Under the pieces are notes generated by a model. The model searched no databases. It had not been told where the DNA came from and was given only the letters and a program-made list of their open reading frames with translations. A DNA stretch of 64,000 bases from LMUY01 sp964242215 (GTDB lineage: Bacteria > Pseudomonadota > Alphaproteobacteria > Acetobacterales > Acetobacteraceae): NCBI GenBank assembly GCA_964242215.1, contig CAXTCJ010000007.1:37337-101336 (forward strand), read 5' to 3'. The position numbers and the translations under genes were made by a program. Within the stretch, counting starts at the first letter, position 1. Every line of letters starts with the position of its first letter. This document shows, in pieces, positions 17,736 to 26,615 of the stretch.

Positions 17736-19921
17736 GCGACGAGGCCACCACGCGCGCGGCGGAACCACCGCGCGCTTACCTGGCCCCAGCGGGTCAGGAG
17801 TCGATCTTGCCCCCGCGCGATCAGGCCGCGGGCCGCAGCGGCTTGCGCACCGCGCTGCGCAACTTCGTCATTCACGCCTTCTACAATCCCCGTATTGTCG
17901 CCGCGGCGGTGCTGCTGCCCGTATTGCTGGGGGCCACACTGGCCTTCTACGCCGGTCCGCGGTTCACCGCCGTGAGCACGCTCATCGTGCTGCTCGGGCG
18001 GGAGAACACGTCGCAGGACATTGCCGGCACCAACCCGATCAGCCTGTCGATCACCGGCCTTAAGGAAGTCGCCTCGGAAGTCGACATCATCTACAGCAAC
18101 GACGTCATCGACCAGACGCTGCGGACCGTCGGCCCGGCGACCTTGCTGCCCGGTTTGGCGCAACGGCGCTGGTTCGGCTTGCTGCCGCCGCTATCGCCCG
18201 ACGAGCAAATCAAGTCCGCGGAAAGCTGGTTTCTCAGCCATATGCAGGCGAGCGTGCAGAACGACACAAACATTCTTCGCGTGACCTTCACCGACCCCGA
18301 CCGGGGGCTCGCCGTGCGTACGCTCGCTGCCCTGATCGACGCCTACATGGCCCACCGGCGGGCCGTTTTCGCAACCACGTCCTCGCGGTTCCTGACCTCC
18401 GAACTCGACACCTACACGAAACAGCTTGCCGATATCGATACCCAGATCCAGCTCGTGAAGTCGCAGTACGACGTGCTGGATATCGCGCAGGACATCGCAC
18501 AAACCGAGAGCCGGCTGCAACGCATCCAGCAGCGCCGCGACGAGTTGTCGGAGCGGCGGCGCGCAGTGGCCGCTCAGATCGCTGGCGCGTCCGCACGGCT
18601 CGCGTCGTTGCCGCGGACCGTGTTCGACTCCCGGGATCGCTCCAATCAGCACGGCAACGACGACAGCAGCAACGCGCTGTTGCGGCTGCAGGTGGATCGC
18701 GATCACCTCGCCGCGCAATACACGCCGAGCTACCCGCCGCTGCAGGAACTCGACCGCAAGATCGCATCCACACGCGCCGCGATCGGCACCGCGGCACGGA
18801 CCGATTCCACGGCATCGCGCGATATCCGCAACCCCGCTTTCGACGTGCTCAACACCCAGCTCGTGTCCTCCCAGGTGGAGGCGGGTGCGCTCGACAAGCA
18901 GTTGGAACAGGTCGATGCAGAACTCGGCCCTGCCCAGCAGCGGGCGGCGGCGTTGCGGATTGCCGAGAGCCGCTTGCGCGATCTCGGACGCAACCGCGAC
19001 GTGATCGAAGCGAATTACCGGCAGTTCTCGCTGCGGGAAGCCGGCGAGCGGATCGAGGAAGATGCACAGCAGTCGCGCAGTGCGAATGTTCAGATCGTGC
19101 AGCAGCCAACCGCTCCGGCCAGGGGCGGCTCCCTGGCGTCCAGCTTCCTGCTCGCTGGCATGCTGGGTGGCGTGCTGCTCGGCGCTGCCGCAATCGTTCT
19201 CTGCACGATCCTGCGCGATGCCTTCATCCTGCCCGAGGAGGTCGAGCGGCATCTCGGTATTCCAGTGCTTGCCGATCTGCCGGTGGGTCCGGCGCAATAC
19301 GGCACGCCGGAGGGCGCGCTGCAGGTCGCCAATCTCGCGGCGATGCTGCTCGACGTCTCCGCGGCAGGGACGCGCTACTCGGTGTTCCAGTTCATTCCAA
19401 CGGAGCTGGAGTCCGGAAATGCCGGCCTGGTCCGCGCGGTGGCGGTCGAGTTTGCCGCGATCCACAATATGCGCACGCTGATCATCGACTTGCAGGACGA
19501 TGGTCAGGAGCATGTCGCAGCCCTCGGCCGCGGTATGGGGCTGCCCGCCGGCAGTGCGGATAACAGGTTGCAGATCCAGACCACGGCCATTCCCCATCTG
19601 TCGGTCGCGATCAACGCTGCGGAGTCCGAGCTCGCCAGTTCGCGAACCTTGCTGCCGCGCTCGCGCCAGGTGCTGAACTCGCTGCGGACACGGTTTGACA
19701 TGGTGCTTGCGATCGCCCCCTCGCGAGCCGGAGACTACGCAGCGCGCCGCCTGGCCACGCTGGTCGACGCGAACCTGCTCGTGCTGCGGGCCGATCACAG
19801 CCGTGCCGCGACGGCCGACCAGTTGTGTGAGGGCCTGCTGTCGGCCGGCGCGGCGATCTTCGGCGCGATCTTCGTGGGCGACCGTGCCTACGTCCCCCGT
19901 TTCATCCTTCGATGGCTTTAG
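17732..19921 (+). CDS. Wzz/GumC-type exopolysaccharide protein with degenerate BY-kinase domain
   Basis: A 729-residue protein. It has a membrane helix at about 53-73, a Wzz domain, long coiled coils (about 215-440), a GNVR-type stretch and a second helix (about 470-492). The C-terminal region (about 510-729) follows the bacterial tyrosine-kinase fold (LGIPVLADLPVG, TLIIDLQDDG, VDANLLVLRADHS). However, the Walker A position reads QFIPTELESGNAGLVRA instead of GxGKT/S, the Walker B Asp is replaced (MVLAIAPS), and no tyrosine cluster ends the chain (FILRWL). It should shape chain length and export without being a kinase. GTG start coupled to wzx. Confidence 0.83.
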   Translation: MSDEATTRAAEPPRAYLAPAGQESILPPRDQAAGRSGLRTALRNFVIHAFYNPRIVAAAVLLPVLLGATLAFYAGPRFTAVSTLIVLLGRENTSQDIAGTNPISLSITGLKEVASEVDIIYSNDVIDQTLRTVGPATLLPGLAQRRWFGLLPPLSPDEQIKSAESWFLSHMQASVQNDTNILRVTFTDPDRGLAVRTLAALIDAYMAHRRAVFATTSSRFLTSELDTYTKQLADIDTQIQLVKSQYDVLDIAQDIAQTESRLQRIQQRRDELSERRRAVAAQIAGASARLASLPRTVFDSRDRSNQHGNDDSSNALLRLQVDRDHLAAQYTPSYPPLQELDRKIASTRAAIGTAARTDSTASRDIRNPAFDVLNTQLVSSQVEAGALDKQLEQVDAELGPAQQRAAALRIAESRLRDLGRNRDVIEANYRQFSLREAGERIEEDAQQSRSANVQIVQQPTAPARGGSLASSFLLAGMLGGVLLGAAAIVLCTILRDAFILPEEVERHLGIPVLADLPVGPAQYGTPEGALQVANLAAMLLDVSAAGTRYSVFQFIPTELESGNAGLVRAVAVEFAAIHNMRTLIIDLQDDGQEHVAALGRGMGLPAGSADNRLQIQTTAIPHLSVAINAAESELASSRTLLPRSRQVLNSLRTRFDMVLAIAPSRAGDYAARRLATLVDANLLVLRADHSRAATADQLCEGLLSAGAAIFGAIFVGDRAYVPRFILRWL

Positions 19922-19931
19922 GCCGCCGGCG

Positions 19932-21266
19932 ATGGCTGTAGACCGCTGGCCGCGCGTGCGGTCAGGCGCCGGCCAGCTGCCGGCGTTGCGGCCCGTGCGG
20001 GTTCGTGCCGGGACCGACGCCGGCCCGGCCATGCGGGTTTGGATGGTGCTGCTGCTCTGTCCCCTCCTGGTGCTCTCGACCGGCATCTTCGGTTACATCA
20101 GCGACATCCGGCCGCTGTATCTGCTGACGAAGGCCTGGCCCGTTCTGACCGTGCCATTCGCGGTCGCAGCCATTCTGCAGCGGCGATTGCCCGGCACCGC
20201 ATTGCTGATCGTTCTGCTGGTGTACGTGCTGATCTTCACGCCGATCATCGCTATGGCTGAGTTTGACGTGCCGCTCCTGGTGGCGCTGCAGCCGACAGCG
20301 AAAATGACCGGGTTGCTGAACTACTTCGCGATCTTCGAGATCCTGTGCCTTTTGCGTCCCTCTGCGGCTGAGCTGCGCCGAACGGTGCTCTGCCTCGGAT
20401 TGTTCACGTTCGGGCTGCTGTGGTTCCTGTGGCTCGTGCTGCCAGTTTCCGACTATGCCACGACGCCCGATGGCTCGATGGTGCTGTTGAACGACGTGGA
20501 GCGCGGGCCCCGCATCTATGCTCCGATGATCTTTGGCTTCCTGCTGGTGTTCTCCGTTGCGGAGAAGTTCCTCATCCAACCACGCGTGTGGCGGTTGCTG
20601 CTGATCCTGGGTGCGTTCGCCACCCTGCTGGACATCTACAAGCAGAAACTCGCCATAACGGCCCTGGGGCTCGTCATAATCCTTTCAGCGATCGCACATT
20701 ATCGGCGACACTTCCGGCTTGTCCTTGGCATTGGTCTGCTGTTGGCTGCTGTGAGTGTTACGTTCGTGGCGCAAATAAACCTCGATGCCGCCATGAGCGC
20801 GATTGGCGGCTCGCTGGAAACCCGCCTGATTTCCGGTCGCCTCGCCATCGACTTCATGCAGCAGGCGCCGCTGCGATGGCTAACCGGGGTCGGCTCGATT
20901 CCCCAGCATGACGGCCTGACGCTCGGCGAGTTGTTCCGCTTCCCCTTGTTCTTCTTGTCGGACCTCGGCTGGCTCGGCGTGCTGTTCGAATATGGCGTCA
21001 TCGGTACGGGCCTGATCATCGCCGTCTACGTCCTGGCAACCGGCCGGCTATATCGCATGATCGTGCCGGGCGATTCGTGGTCGCGGGCAATGTTGGACTA
21101 TGCCGCGTATCTCTGGCTGGTATTCACCGTGTACTCGGCGGTAGCGGCGCCCGGCGAACTCCTGACGCTGCTGGCCTTGGCCACCTACATGGCGATCCCG
21201 CGCACTGCCGCCGCCCGTTATAGGCCCGCTCCCGTCAGCAGACGTTTGCGGCCGCGATGGCGGTGA
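19932..21266 (+). CDS. O-antigen/exopolysaccharide polymerase-like membrane protein (Wzy)
   Basis: A 444-residue protein with about 10 to 12 membrane segments and a large loop after the eighth or so (about residues 290-330: SGRLAIDFMQQAPLRWLTGVGSIPQHD). The loop pattern is typical of Wzy/O-antigen ligase proteins (Wzy_C), where sequence is otherwise poorly conserved. Position between a Wzz-like gene and an acyltransferase supports polymerase. I start at ATG 19932, 10 bases after the previous stop; ATG 20031 gives a shorter version starting at the first helix. Confidence 0.75.
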   Translation: MAVDRWPRVRSGAGQLPALRPVRVRAGTDAGPAMRVWMVLLLCPLLVLSTGIFGYISDIRPLYLLTKAWPVLTVPFAVAAILQRRLPGTALLIVLLVYVLIFTPIIAMAEFDVPLLVALQPTAKMTGLLNYFAIFEILCLLRPSAAELRRTVLCLGLFTFGLLWFLWLVLPVSDYATTPDGSMVLLNDVERGPRIYAPMIFGFLLVFSVAEKFLIQPRVWRLLLILGAFATLLDIYKQKLAITALGLVIILSAIAHYRRHFRLVLGIGLLLAAVSVTFVAQINLDAAMSAIGGSLETRLISGRLAIDFMQQAPLRWLTGVGSIPQHDGLTLGELFRFPLFFLSDLGWLGVLFEYGVIGTGLIIAVYVLATGRLYRMIVPGDSWSRAMLDYAAYLWLVFTVYSAVAAPGELLTLLALATYMAIPRTAAARYRPAPVSRRLRPRWR

Positions 21267-22480
21267 GCACTCTGTCAGCGCCACGCGCATGGCGTTTGCG
21301 GCCCGACCGCGCCGTCGACGGCGCCATCCGCTACTCGGCCGCGCCATCCTTCGACTTGATGCCGGGTCTGGACGGATTGCGCGGGGTGTCGATTCTGCTG
21401 GTTATCGCAAGCCACCTTGGAATGGGCAGGGTCGTCCCCGGCGGCCTCGGCGTGACCGTGTTTTTCTTCATCAGTGGCCTATTGATCACCCGGCAACTAC
21501 TGGCCGAACAGGCGGCCGCCGGGTCGATCCGCCTCGGACTGTTCTATGCCAGGCGGCTGCTCCGCCTCTATCCGCCACTTATCATGATGGTCGCGGTGGG
21601 AGGCGTGCTGTTCGCCTGGCTCGGTGGTCCCGTGGTGTGGAAGCAGGTGGTGGCTGCTCTGTTCTACTTCTACAACTACGCACCGATGATCTTCGGCTGG
21701 TTCGGCACGCCGCTGAGCAACAGCCCGTTCGATGTGTTGTGGTCGCTGGCCGTGGAAGAGCATTTCTACCTGGTATTCCCGCTCCTTCTCTTCCTGGTCG
21801 GCCGGGATCGAAATCGCTTCGCTTTGATCATGGTAGCCTGCCTGGTGCTGGTCCTGGTCTGGCGCTGGCATCTGCTCGAAGCCTGCGAGCAAGGGGCCAA
21901 GGTGTGCCTTGGTGTCTCCAGCCAGCAACGCATCGAAGCCAGCACCGACACGCGGCTCGACTCCATTCTTTACGGGGCGCTCCTTGCAACTCTGCTCGGT
22001 AGCCGCTGGTGGGCGCGCCGCACGCTCCGTTTGGTCGCTTCGCCCGCGGCCTTTGTTTTAGGCGTGGGATGTCTTCTGCTGAGTCTTGCGATCCGCAACC
22101 CGGTGTTCCGAGACACATTGCGATATAGCCTGCAGGGCGTTGGATTGCTGCTGGCAGTCGGCAGCGTGTTGTTCGCGCCCCGGCTTGACCGCGTCCGTAT
22201 GATATTGGCCTGCCCGGTATCGCGCCTGGTTGGACGCCTCAGCTACTCAATTTATCTGTGGCACTGGCTGATCATCGCGGGCCTTTTGCAATACCGTTTT
22301 GGTCACATGAACATGGCGGATCCAACACAAGTGGGTTGGCTCCTGCATGCATCCCTGCCGATCGTCTTGGCCGCTTTAGTCTGCGCCTATGGCTCGTATT
22401 ATGGCGTCGAGCGGCCAGTCATGCGGCTACGACGCCGGCTTGGATCACATCTGGTGGTGGATGCAGCCCCGATGGCATAG
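21257..22480 (+). CDS. Membrane acyltransferase, OafA/NodX type (Acyl_transf_3)
   Basis: A 407-residue multi-pass acyltransferase that probably adds acetyl or another short acyl group to the polysaccharide. The motif LDGLRGVSILLVIASHLG (about 38-55) contains the catalytic-type His. DVLWSLAVEEHFYLVFPLLL, RLDSILYGALLA and LVGRLSYSIYLWHW follow in family order. ATG 21257 overlaps the Wzy stop by 10 bp. It is last of the polysaccharide operon; about 150 bases without a recognisable terminator follow. Confidence 0.93.
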   Translation: MAVSTLSAPRAWRLRPDRAVDGAIRYSAAPSFDLMPGLDGLRGVSILLVIASHLGMGRVVPGGLGVTVFFFISGLLITRQLLAEQAAAGSIRLGLFYARRLLRLYPPLIMMVAVGGVLFAWLGGPVVWKQVVAALFYFYNYAPMIFGWFGTPLSNSPFDVLWSLAVEEHFYLVFPLLLFLVGRDRNRFALIMVACLVLVLVWRWHLLEACEQGAKVCLGVSSQQRIEASTDTRLDSILYGALLATLLGSRWWARRTLRLVASPAAFVLGVGCLLLSLAIRNPVFRDTLRYSLQGVGLLLAVGSVLFAPRLDRVRMILACPVSRLVGRLSYSIYLWHWLIIAGLLQYRFGHMNMADPTQVGWLLHASLPIVLAALVCAYGSYYGVERPVMRLRRRLGSHLVVDAAPMA

Positions 22481-22634
22481 GCTCAGGGCTTCGGTTCCTG
22501 CCGTGTAAATCGCATCGTGCATTGGCGCGGTAAGTGGGCGTCAACGGGAAGGGTGACCGGGACATGGCGATAGTAACGGCGAAGGTGGGGCAACCCGCGC
22601 CGTCTCGGTGCAAGACGACCGTGGGAGATGGACG

Positions 22635-23399
22635 ATGGCGATGTTGGCGGATGGCAAGGTGGCGATCACGGTGCGGGGCAGCGGCCCGCCGGTGTGGATC
22701 TTCCATTCGCTGCTGGCCGATGCGGCAAGCTGCGAACCGTTGGCACAGGCATTGTCCAGCCGGTTCACGGTGACGCTGCCAGATCTTCCCGGCTTTGGCG
22801 GTTCGGCGGCGACAGCGCCCGCGCTGGGCGGTGTGGCGGACCGGATGGCGGAAGCGATCGGCCATCATCCCGTGGTCATCATCGGCAATGGCTATGGCAG
22901 CTTCGTGGCTTTGATGCTGGCGCTGCGCCACCCGGCACTAGTGCAGCGGCTGGTGCTGGCGGGTACGGGGGCGGCCTTCTCCGAGCCGGGGCGGCAGCAA
23001 TTCCGCGGCATGGCTGCAGCGGTGTCGGGCAAGGGCCTTCCGGCGATCGTCGACATCGCGATGCTCCGGCTGTTCGCGCCAGACTTCCAGGCCTCGCATC
23101 CGGAGTTGATGGCCGAGCGCCGGGCCGGCTTTCTCGCGACCGACCCGGCCGTGTTTACCGGCGCATGCGGCGAGTTGGCAGCGCTCGATCTGCGCGACCA
23201 AGTGGCGCGCCTCGCCATGCCGTTGCTGGCGATCGCGGGGGAACTGGACCAGGCGACGCCCCCGGAGATGGCCCGCGCGCTCGCTGCGGCCGTGCCCGGC
23301 GCGCGCTACGAGGGCCTACCGGGCCTAGCCCACGTGCCGCAACTTCAGGATACAAGCCGGTTCGTTGCAGCCATCGAGCCCTTCCTCAGCGCGCCGTAG
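22635..23399 (+). CDS. PcaD-like alpha/beta hydrolase lacking the nucleophilic serine
   Basis: A 254-residue alpha/beta-hydrolase resembling 3-oxoadipate enol-lactonases: oxyanion segment IFHSLLAD (22-29), acid Asp205 (AGELDQATPP) and His233 (GLAHVPQLQ). The nucleophile elbow reads Gly84-Asn-Gly86-Tyr-Gly88 where GxSxG is expected; codon GGC at 22890-22892 stands where AGC would give serine. The other two triad members are intact, so it is either inactive, has switched chemistry, or carries a recent point change. Start ATG 22635 has GGGAG about 7 bases upstream. It precedes a TetR gene by 17 bp. Confidence 0.85.
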   Translation: MAMLADGKVAITVRGSGPPVWIFHSLLADAASCEPLAQALSSRFTVTLPDLPGFGGSAATAPALGGVADRMAEAIGHHPVVIIGNGYGSFVALMLALRHPALVQRLVLAGTGAAFSEPGRQQFRGMAAAVSGKGLPAIVDIAMLRLFAPDFQASHPELMAERRAGFLATDPAVFTGACGELAALDLRDQVARLAMPLLAIAGELDQATPPEMARALAAAVPGARYEGLPGLAHVPQLQDTSRFVAAIEPFLSAP

Positions 23400-23416
23400 C
23401 ACGATACCAAAGGGGC

Positions 23417-24130
23417 ATGAGCGCGAGCCGACAGCCCACGACCGACGGACAGGCCGGCACGCGCCGCCAGCGCCTCCTGCCAACCGACCGCAAACGGCAG
23501 ATCATCCAGGCGGCGGTCAGCTACTTCGCCGAAGTCGGGTTCGATGGTGGCACGCGGGAGCTGGCCCGCCGGTTGCAGGTCACGCAGCCGCTGATCTACC
23601 GATACTTCCCATCTAAAAGCGATCTGATCCAGGCGGTCTACCAGGAGGTCTACCTCACCCGCTGGCAGCCGGATTGGGAGCGTGATCTGGCCGACGCGTC
23701 GGTGCCGATCCGCGCGCGACTGATCACCTTCTACGAGCAATTCACCGAGGCCGTGTTCACGCCCGAATGGATCCGGATCTATTTGTTTGCGGGGCTGCGC
23801 GGGTTGGAGATGAACCAGTGGTGGATCTCCTTCGTCGAGCAGCATCTGTTGCGGCGATTGGCCGCGGCGATGCGCCAAGCGCATGGATTGCCGACGCCCG
23901 AGAAGCGGCCGATCGGGCCAGAGGAGCTCGAGTTGTACTGGCTGTTCCATGGCGGCATTTTCTATTACGGGCAGCGGCGCGAGGTGTATGGTCACCTGTC
24001 GGAGGTCAGTCTGGCGGGTTTCATCGCAAACAGCGTCGATGCCTTGCTGGACGGCATGCCGCTCACGCTTGCACGGTTGCTGAAAGCCAAGCCGGCGCGC
24101 ATTGACAGGCAGCGCCCCGCGGCTCGATGA
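23417..24130 (+). CDS. TetR-family transcriptional regulator
   Basis: A 237-residue TetR protein. After a basic 22-residue lead, the DNA-binding domain (about 24-75) reads RKRQIIQAAVSYFAEVGFDG, then TRELARRLQVTQPLIYRYFPSKSDLI; the ligand domain follows. It lies between the serine-less hydrolase and an FAD monooxygenase, all in one direction with gaps of 17 and 25 bp, so it probably regulates this small operon. I could not find a clear palindrome in the 154 bp upstream of the hydrolase. Ligand unknown. Confidence 0.88.
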   Translation: MSASRQPTTDGQAGTRRQRLLPTDRKRQIIQAAVSYFAEVGFDGGTRELARRLQVTQPLIYRYFPSKSDLIQAVYQEVYLTRWQPDWERDLADASVPIRARLITFYEQFTEAVFTPEWIRIYLFAGLRGLEMNQWWISFVEQHLLRRLAAAMRQAHGLPTPEKRPIGPEELELYWLFHGGIFYYGQRREVYGHLSEVSLAGFIANSVDALLDGMPLTLARLLKAKPARIDRQRPAAR

Positions 24131-24155
24131 TCGCCCGATAACTAGGAAGCGTTTC

Positions 24156-25355
24156 GTGGCCAGTAGCCGGCGGGCAATCATCATCGGGGGTTCGATCGGG
24201 GGCCTGTTCGCGGCGCTGGCGTTGCGTCGCCACGGTTGGGACACCCAGGTGTTCGAGCGGGTGGCGTCGCCGTTAGCCAGCCGTGGGGCGGGCATCGTGA
24301 CCCATCCCGAGCTTAGGCATATCCTTGAGCAACTCGGCCTCGATCCGCACCGGGAGTTCGGTGTGGCCATCGAACAGCGCACGACGCTCGCCCGAGATGG
24401 TAGCGTCATTGGCACTTATGACTGCCCGCAAGTCGCGACCTCGTGGGACCGGATGTTCCGGATGCTACGGTCAGCGTTGCCGGATGAATGCTATACGCCC
24501 GGCGCCGAGTTCAGCGGCATGGAGACGGTGGCGGGCGGGGTGCGGGTGCATTTTGCTGATGGCCGGCTGGAGGAGGGCACGCTGCTGGTGGGGGCAGACG
24601 GGGTCCGCTCGGCGGTGCGACAGGCCTTGTTGGGCGATGTGCCGGCGCTGTATGCGGGTTATGCCGCTTGGCGCGGACTGCTGGCGGAGGCGGAGGTCGC
24701 GCCCGACCTGTTCGAGCAATTCAGCTTCTGTCTGCCGCCGGGTGAGCAGATGCTGGGCTACCCGGTCGCGGGGGAGAACAACGACCTTCGGGCCGGACAC
24801 CGTCGCTACAACTGGGTTTGGTATCGGCCGGCAGATGAGGCGACCGTGCTGACCGACTTGCTGACGGATTCGAGTGGGCACACGCACGCGCTTTCGATCC
24901 CGCCGCCGCTTATCCGCCCATCCGTCCTGGACGCCATGCGGGGCGGTGCCAGGCAGGTTTTGGCCCCGGCGCTCGCCGCGGTGGTCGCCGCAACCAAGTT
25001 ACCATTCCTGCAGCCAATCTACGATCTGGAGGCGCCGGCTATGGCGTTCGGCCATGCGGTGTTGCTGGGCGATGCGGCGTTCGTGGTGAGGCCGCATGTG
25101 GGGGCAGGGGTGACGAAGGCGGCGGAGGATGCGCTCTGTCTTGCAACGGCGCTCGGTACGGAGACGGATTTGGCAGCGGGGCTGGCACGTTACCAGGACG
25201 AGCGGCTTAGCGCCGGTCGCCGCATCGTGCGGCGCGGGCGGCATCTGGGGGCTTATTTACAGGCGCGCATCGACACCGAAGAACAGCGTGCGGCAGCCAC
25301 CCGCCACCACACGCCCGAAGCGGTGATGACGGAGACGGCGCTACTTAATTTTTAA
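24156..25355 (+). CDS. FAD-dependent aromatic hydroxylase, 2,6-dihydroxypyridine monooxygenase-like
   Basis: A 399-residue class A flavin monooxygenase. The dinucleotide-binding loop IIIGGSIGGLFAALALRRHG shows the GGSxxG variant of 2,6-dihydroxypyridine 3-hydroxylases. LVGADGVRSAVRQALLGD (DG motif) and LLGDAAFVVRPHVGAGVTKAAEDA (GD motif) follow. It would hydroxylate an aromatic or hydroxypyridine ring with NAD(P)H and O2. I choose GTG 24156 because AGGAAG lies 6 bases upstream; the earlier ATG (24102) falls inside the tetR gene and adds 18 non-family residues. Confidence 0.88.
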   Translation: MASSRRAIIIGGSIGGLFAALALRRHGWDTQVFERVASPLASRGAGIVTHPELRHILEQLGLDPHREFGVAIEQRTTLARDGSVIGTYDCPQVATSWDRMFRMLRSALPDECYTPGAEFSGMETVAGGVRVHFADGRLEEGTLLVGADGVRSAVRQALLGDVPALYAGYAAWRGLLAEAEVAPDLFEQFSFCLPPGEQMLGYPVAGENNDLRAGHRRYNWVWYRPADEATVLTDLLTDSSGHTHALSIPPPLIRPSVLDAMRGGARQVLAPALAAVVAATKLPFLQPIYDLEAPAMAFGHAVLLGDAAFVVRPHVGAGVTKAAEDALCLATALGTETDLAAGLARYQDERLSAGRRIVRRGRHLGAYLQARIDTEEQRAAATRHHTPEAVMTETALLNF

Positions 25356-25364
25356 ATACGACGA

Positions 25365-25490
25365 CCGTCATGCCAGGGCTTGACCCTGGTATCCACGGGT
25401 TGGGCAAGTCACGGATGCCTACACTCCGTTCGTGCGACATCGAGCAGGCCTGTCGCGTGGGTCCCAGGCTCAAGGCCTGGCATGACAGGG
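25365..25490. repeat. Paired inverted repeat, family also at 39046-39184
   Basis: The left arm (about 25365-25399) contains TGCCAGGGCTTGACCCTGG, itself palindrome-like. The right arm (about 25458-25490) is an imperfect reverse complement (CCAGGCTCAAGGCCTGGCAT). About 60 bases separate the arms. The same arm, with matching flank, recurs at 39046-39078 and inverted at 39151-39184. The element fills the gap between the monooxygenase stop and the convergent amidohydrolase stop. Likely a dispersed REP/BIME-like element; a terminator role is possible. Confidence 0.8.
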
Positions 25491-25498
25491 GCAGATCC

Positions 25499-26563
25499 TC
25501 AAACGCTGAAAAGCGCCTTCGCGTTGCCGCCGGCGATCTTGGCGAAGGTGGCTTCATCCAGCCCGCACGAGGCGAGATGACCCACCGGGTCGCTCTCCGC
25601 CATGTCGTAGGGGTAATCCGTCCCCATCAAAATCTTGTCGGCGCCGAACACCTCCACGAGATGCCGGAGTTGGTGCGGCGTAAACACGACGGAGTCAAAG
25701 AACACACGCTTCAGGTAGGTCGTGGGAAGCTCGGGCAGTGTGCCCCGAACGTCCGAACGTGCCCCGTAGGCGTGATCGATCCGGCCGGAATAAGCCGCGA
25801 GGTAGCCGCCGCCATGCACGGCGATCAGCTTCAGACCGGGGTGACGCTCCAGCACGCCGTCGAAGATCAGATAGTGCAACGCGAGGGTTGTCTCGAGCGG
25901 GTTGCCGATGACGTTGTTGAAGTACAACCGGGTCATGCGCCCGGCTTCCGTGAAGCCGTTCGGGTGGATCAGGATGACCGCACCGAGCTCCTCCGCCTTG
26001 TCCCAGAACGGGGCAAATTGCGGATCGGACAGTTCCAACCCGTTGATGCTGGTGAGAATTTGCGCGCCTTTCAGCCCATCCTCGCGCATGCTGCGCTCGA
26101 GCTCGGCGGCGGCGGCCTTGCCGTCCTGCATCGGCACGGTGCCGATCGCGGTGAAGCGGTCGGGCTTCTGTGCTGCGAAGCTCGCCATCCCGGCGTTGAC
26201 GATGCGGGCGGCCTTGATGCCGAGGTCGAGGGGAACGGTATAGGTACATTGTGGCGGTGGCGGCATGATGACCTGCATGTCAATGCCGGCTGCGTCCATG
26301 TCGGCCAGGCGCACACTTAAATCCACCATGTTGGGCCGGCGGTCGGCATCCTGCTTGCGGTTCAACGCCTTGGTATTGTCAGTCGCGAAATGCGCGAGCG
26401 GAACCTTGGTCAGGTCCACATGCGGCTGGGTCAGGGCAAACGCCTCCGGCACCATGACGTGGGAATGCATGTCGATGGTGAGGCTGCGGGGCCGGACTTC
26501 GCGCCCCGGGCGGCCATGCTCACGGGCGGCCGTGGCGCCATAGTGGTTGGTTTCTTCAGGCAT
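25499..26563 (-). CDS. ACMSD-like amidohydrolase/decarboxylase
   Basis: A 354-residue amidohydrolase-2 family protein with the metal-binding set of ACMSD-type decarboxylases: His33 and His35 (DMHSHV), His200 (LIHPNG), His250 (AVHGGGYLAAY) and Asp316 (MGTDYPYD). The family includes aminocarboxymuconate-semialdehyde decarboxylase, gamma-resorcylate and 5-carboxyvanillate decarboxylases and related hydratases of the protocatechuate 4,5-cleavage route. It is last gene of the Liv operon that starts at 31102, so the imported compound is probably its substrate or precursor. ATG 26563 has GGAGAG 6 bases upstream. Confidence 0.9.
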   Translation of the reverse strand: MPEETNHYGATAAREHGRPGREVRPRSLTIDMHSHVMVPEAFALTQPHVDLTKVPLAHFATDNTKALNRKQDADRRPNMVDLSVRLADMDAAGIDMQVIMPPPPQCTYTVPLDLGIKAARIVNAGMASFAAQKPDRFTAIGTVPMQDGKAAAAELERSMREDGLKGAQILTSINGLELSDPQFAPFWDKAEELGAVILIHPNGFTEAGRMTRLYFNNVIGNPLETTLALHYLIFDGVLERHPGLKLIAVHGGGYLAAYSGRIDHAYGARSDVRGTLPELPTTYLKRVFFDSVVFTPHQLRHLVEVFGADKILMGTDYPYDMAESDPVGHLASCGLDEATFAKIAGGNAKALFSV

Positions 26564-26615
26564 AGGGCTCTCCTAAATGAGACTTTTTGTGCGCAAGGTT
26601 GCCCTGAGTGCTATC

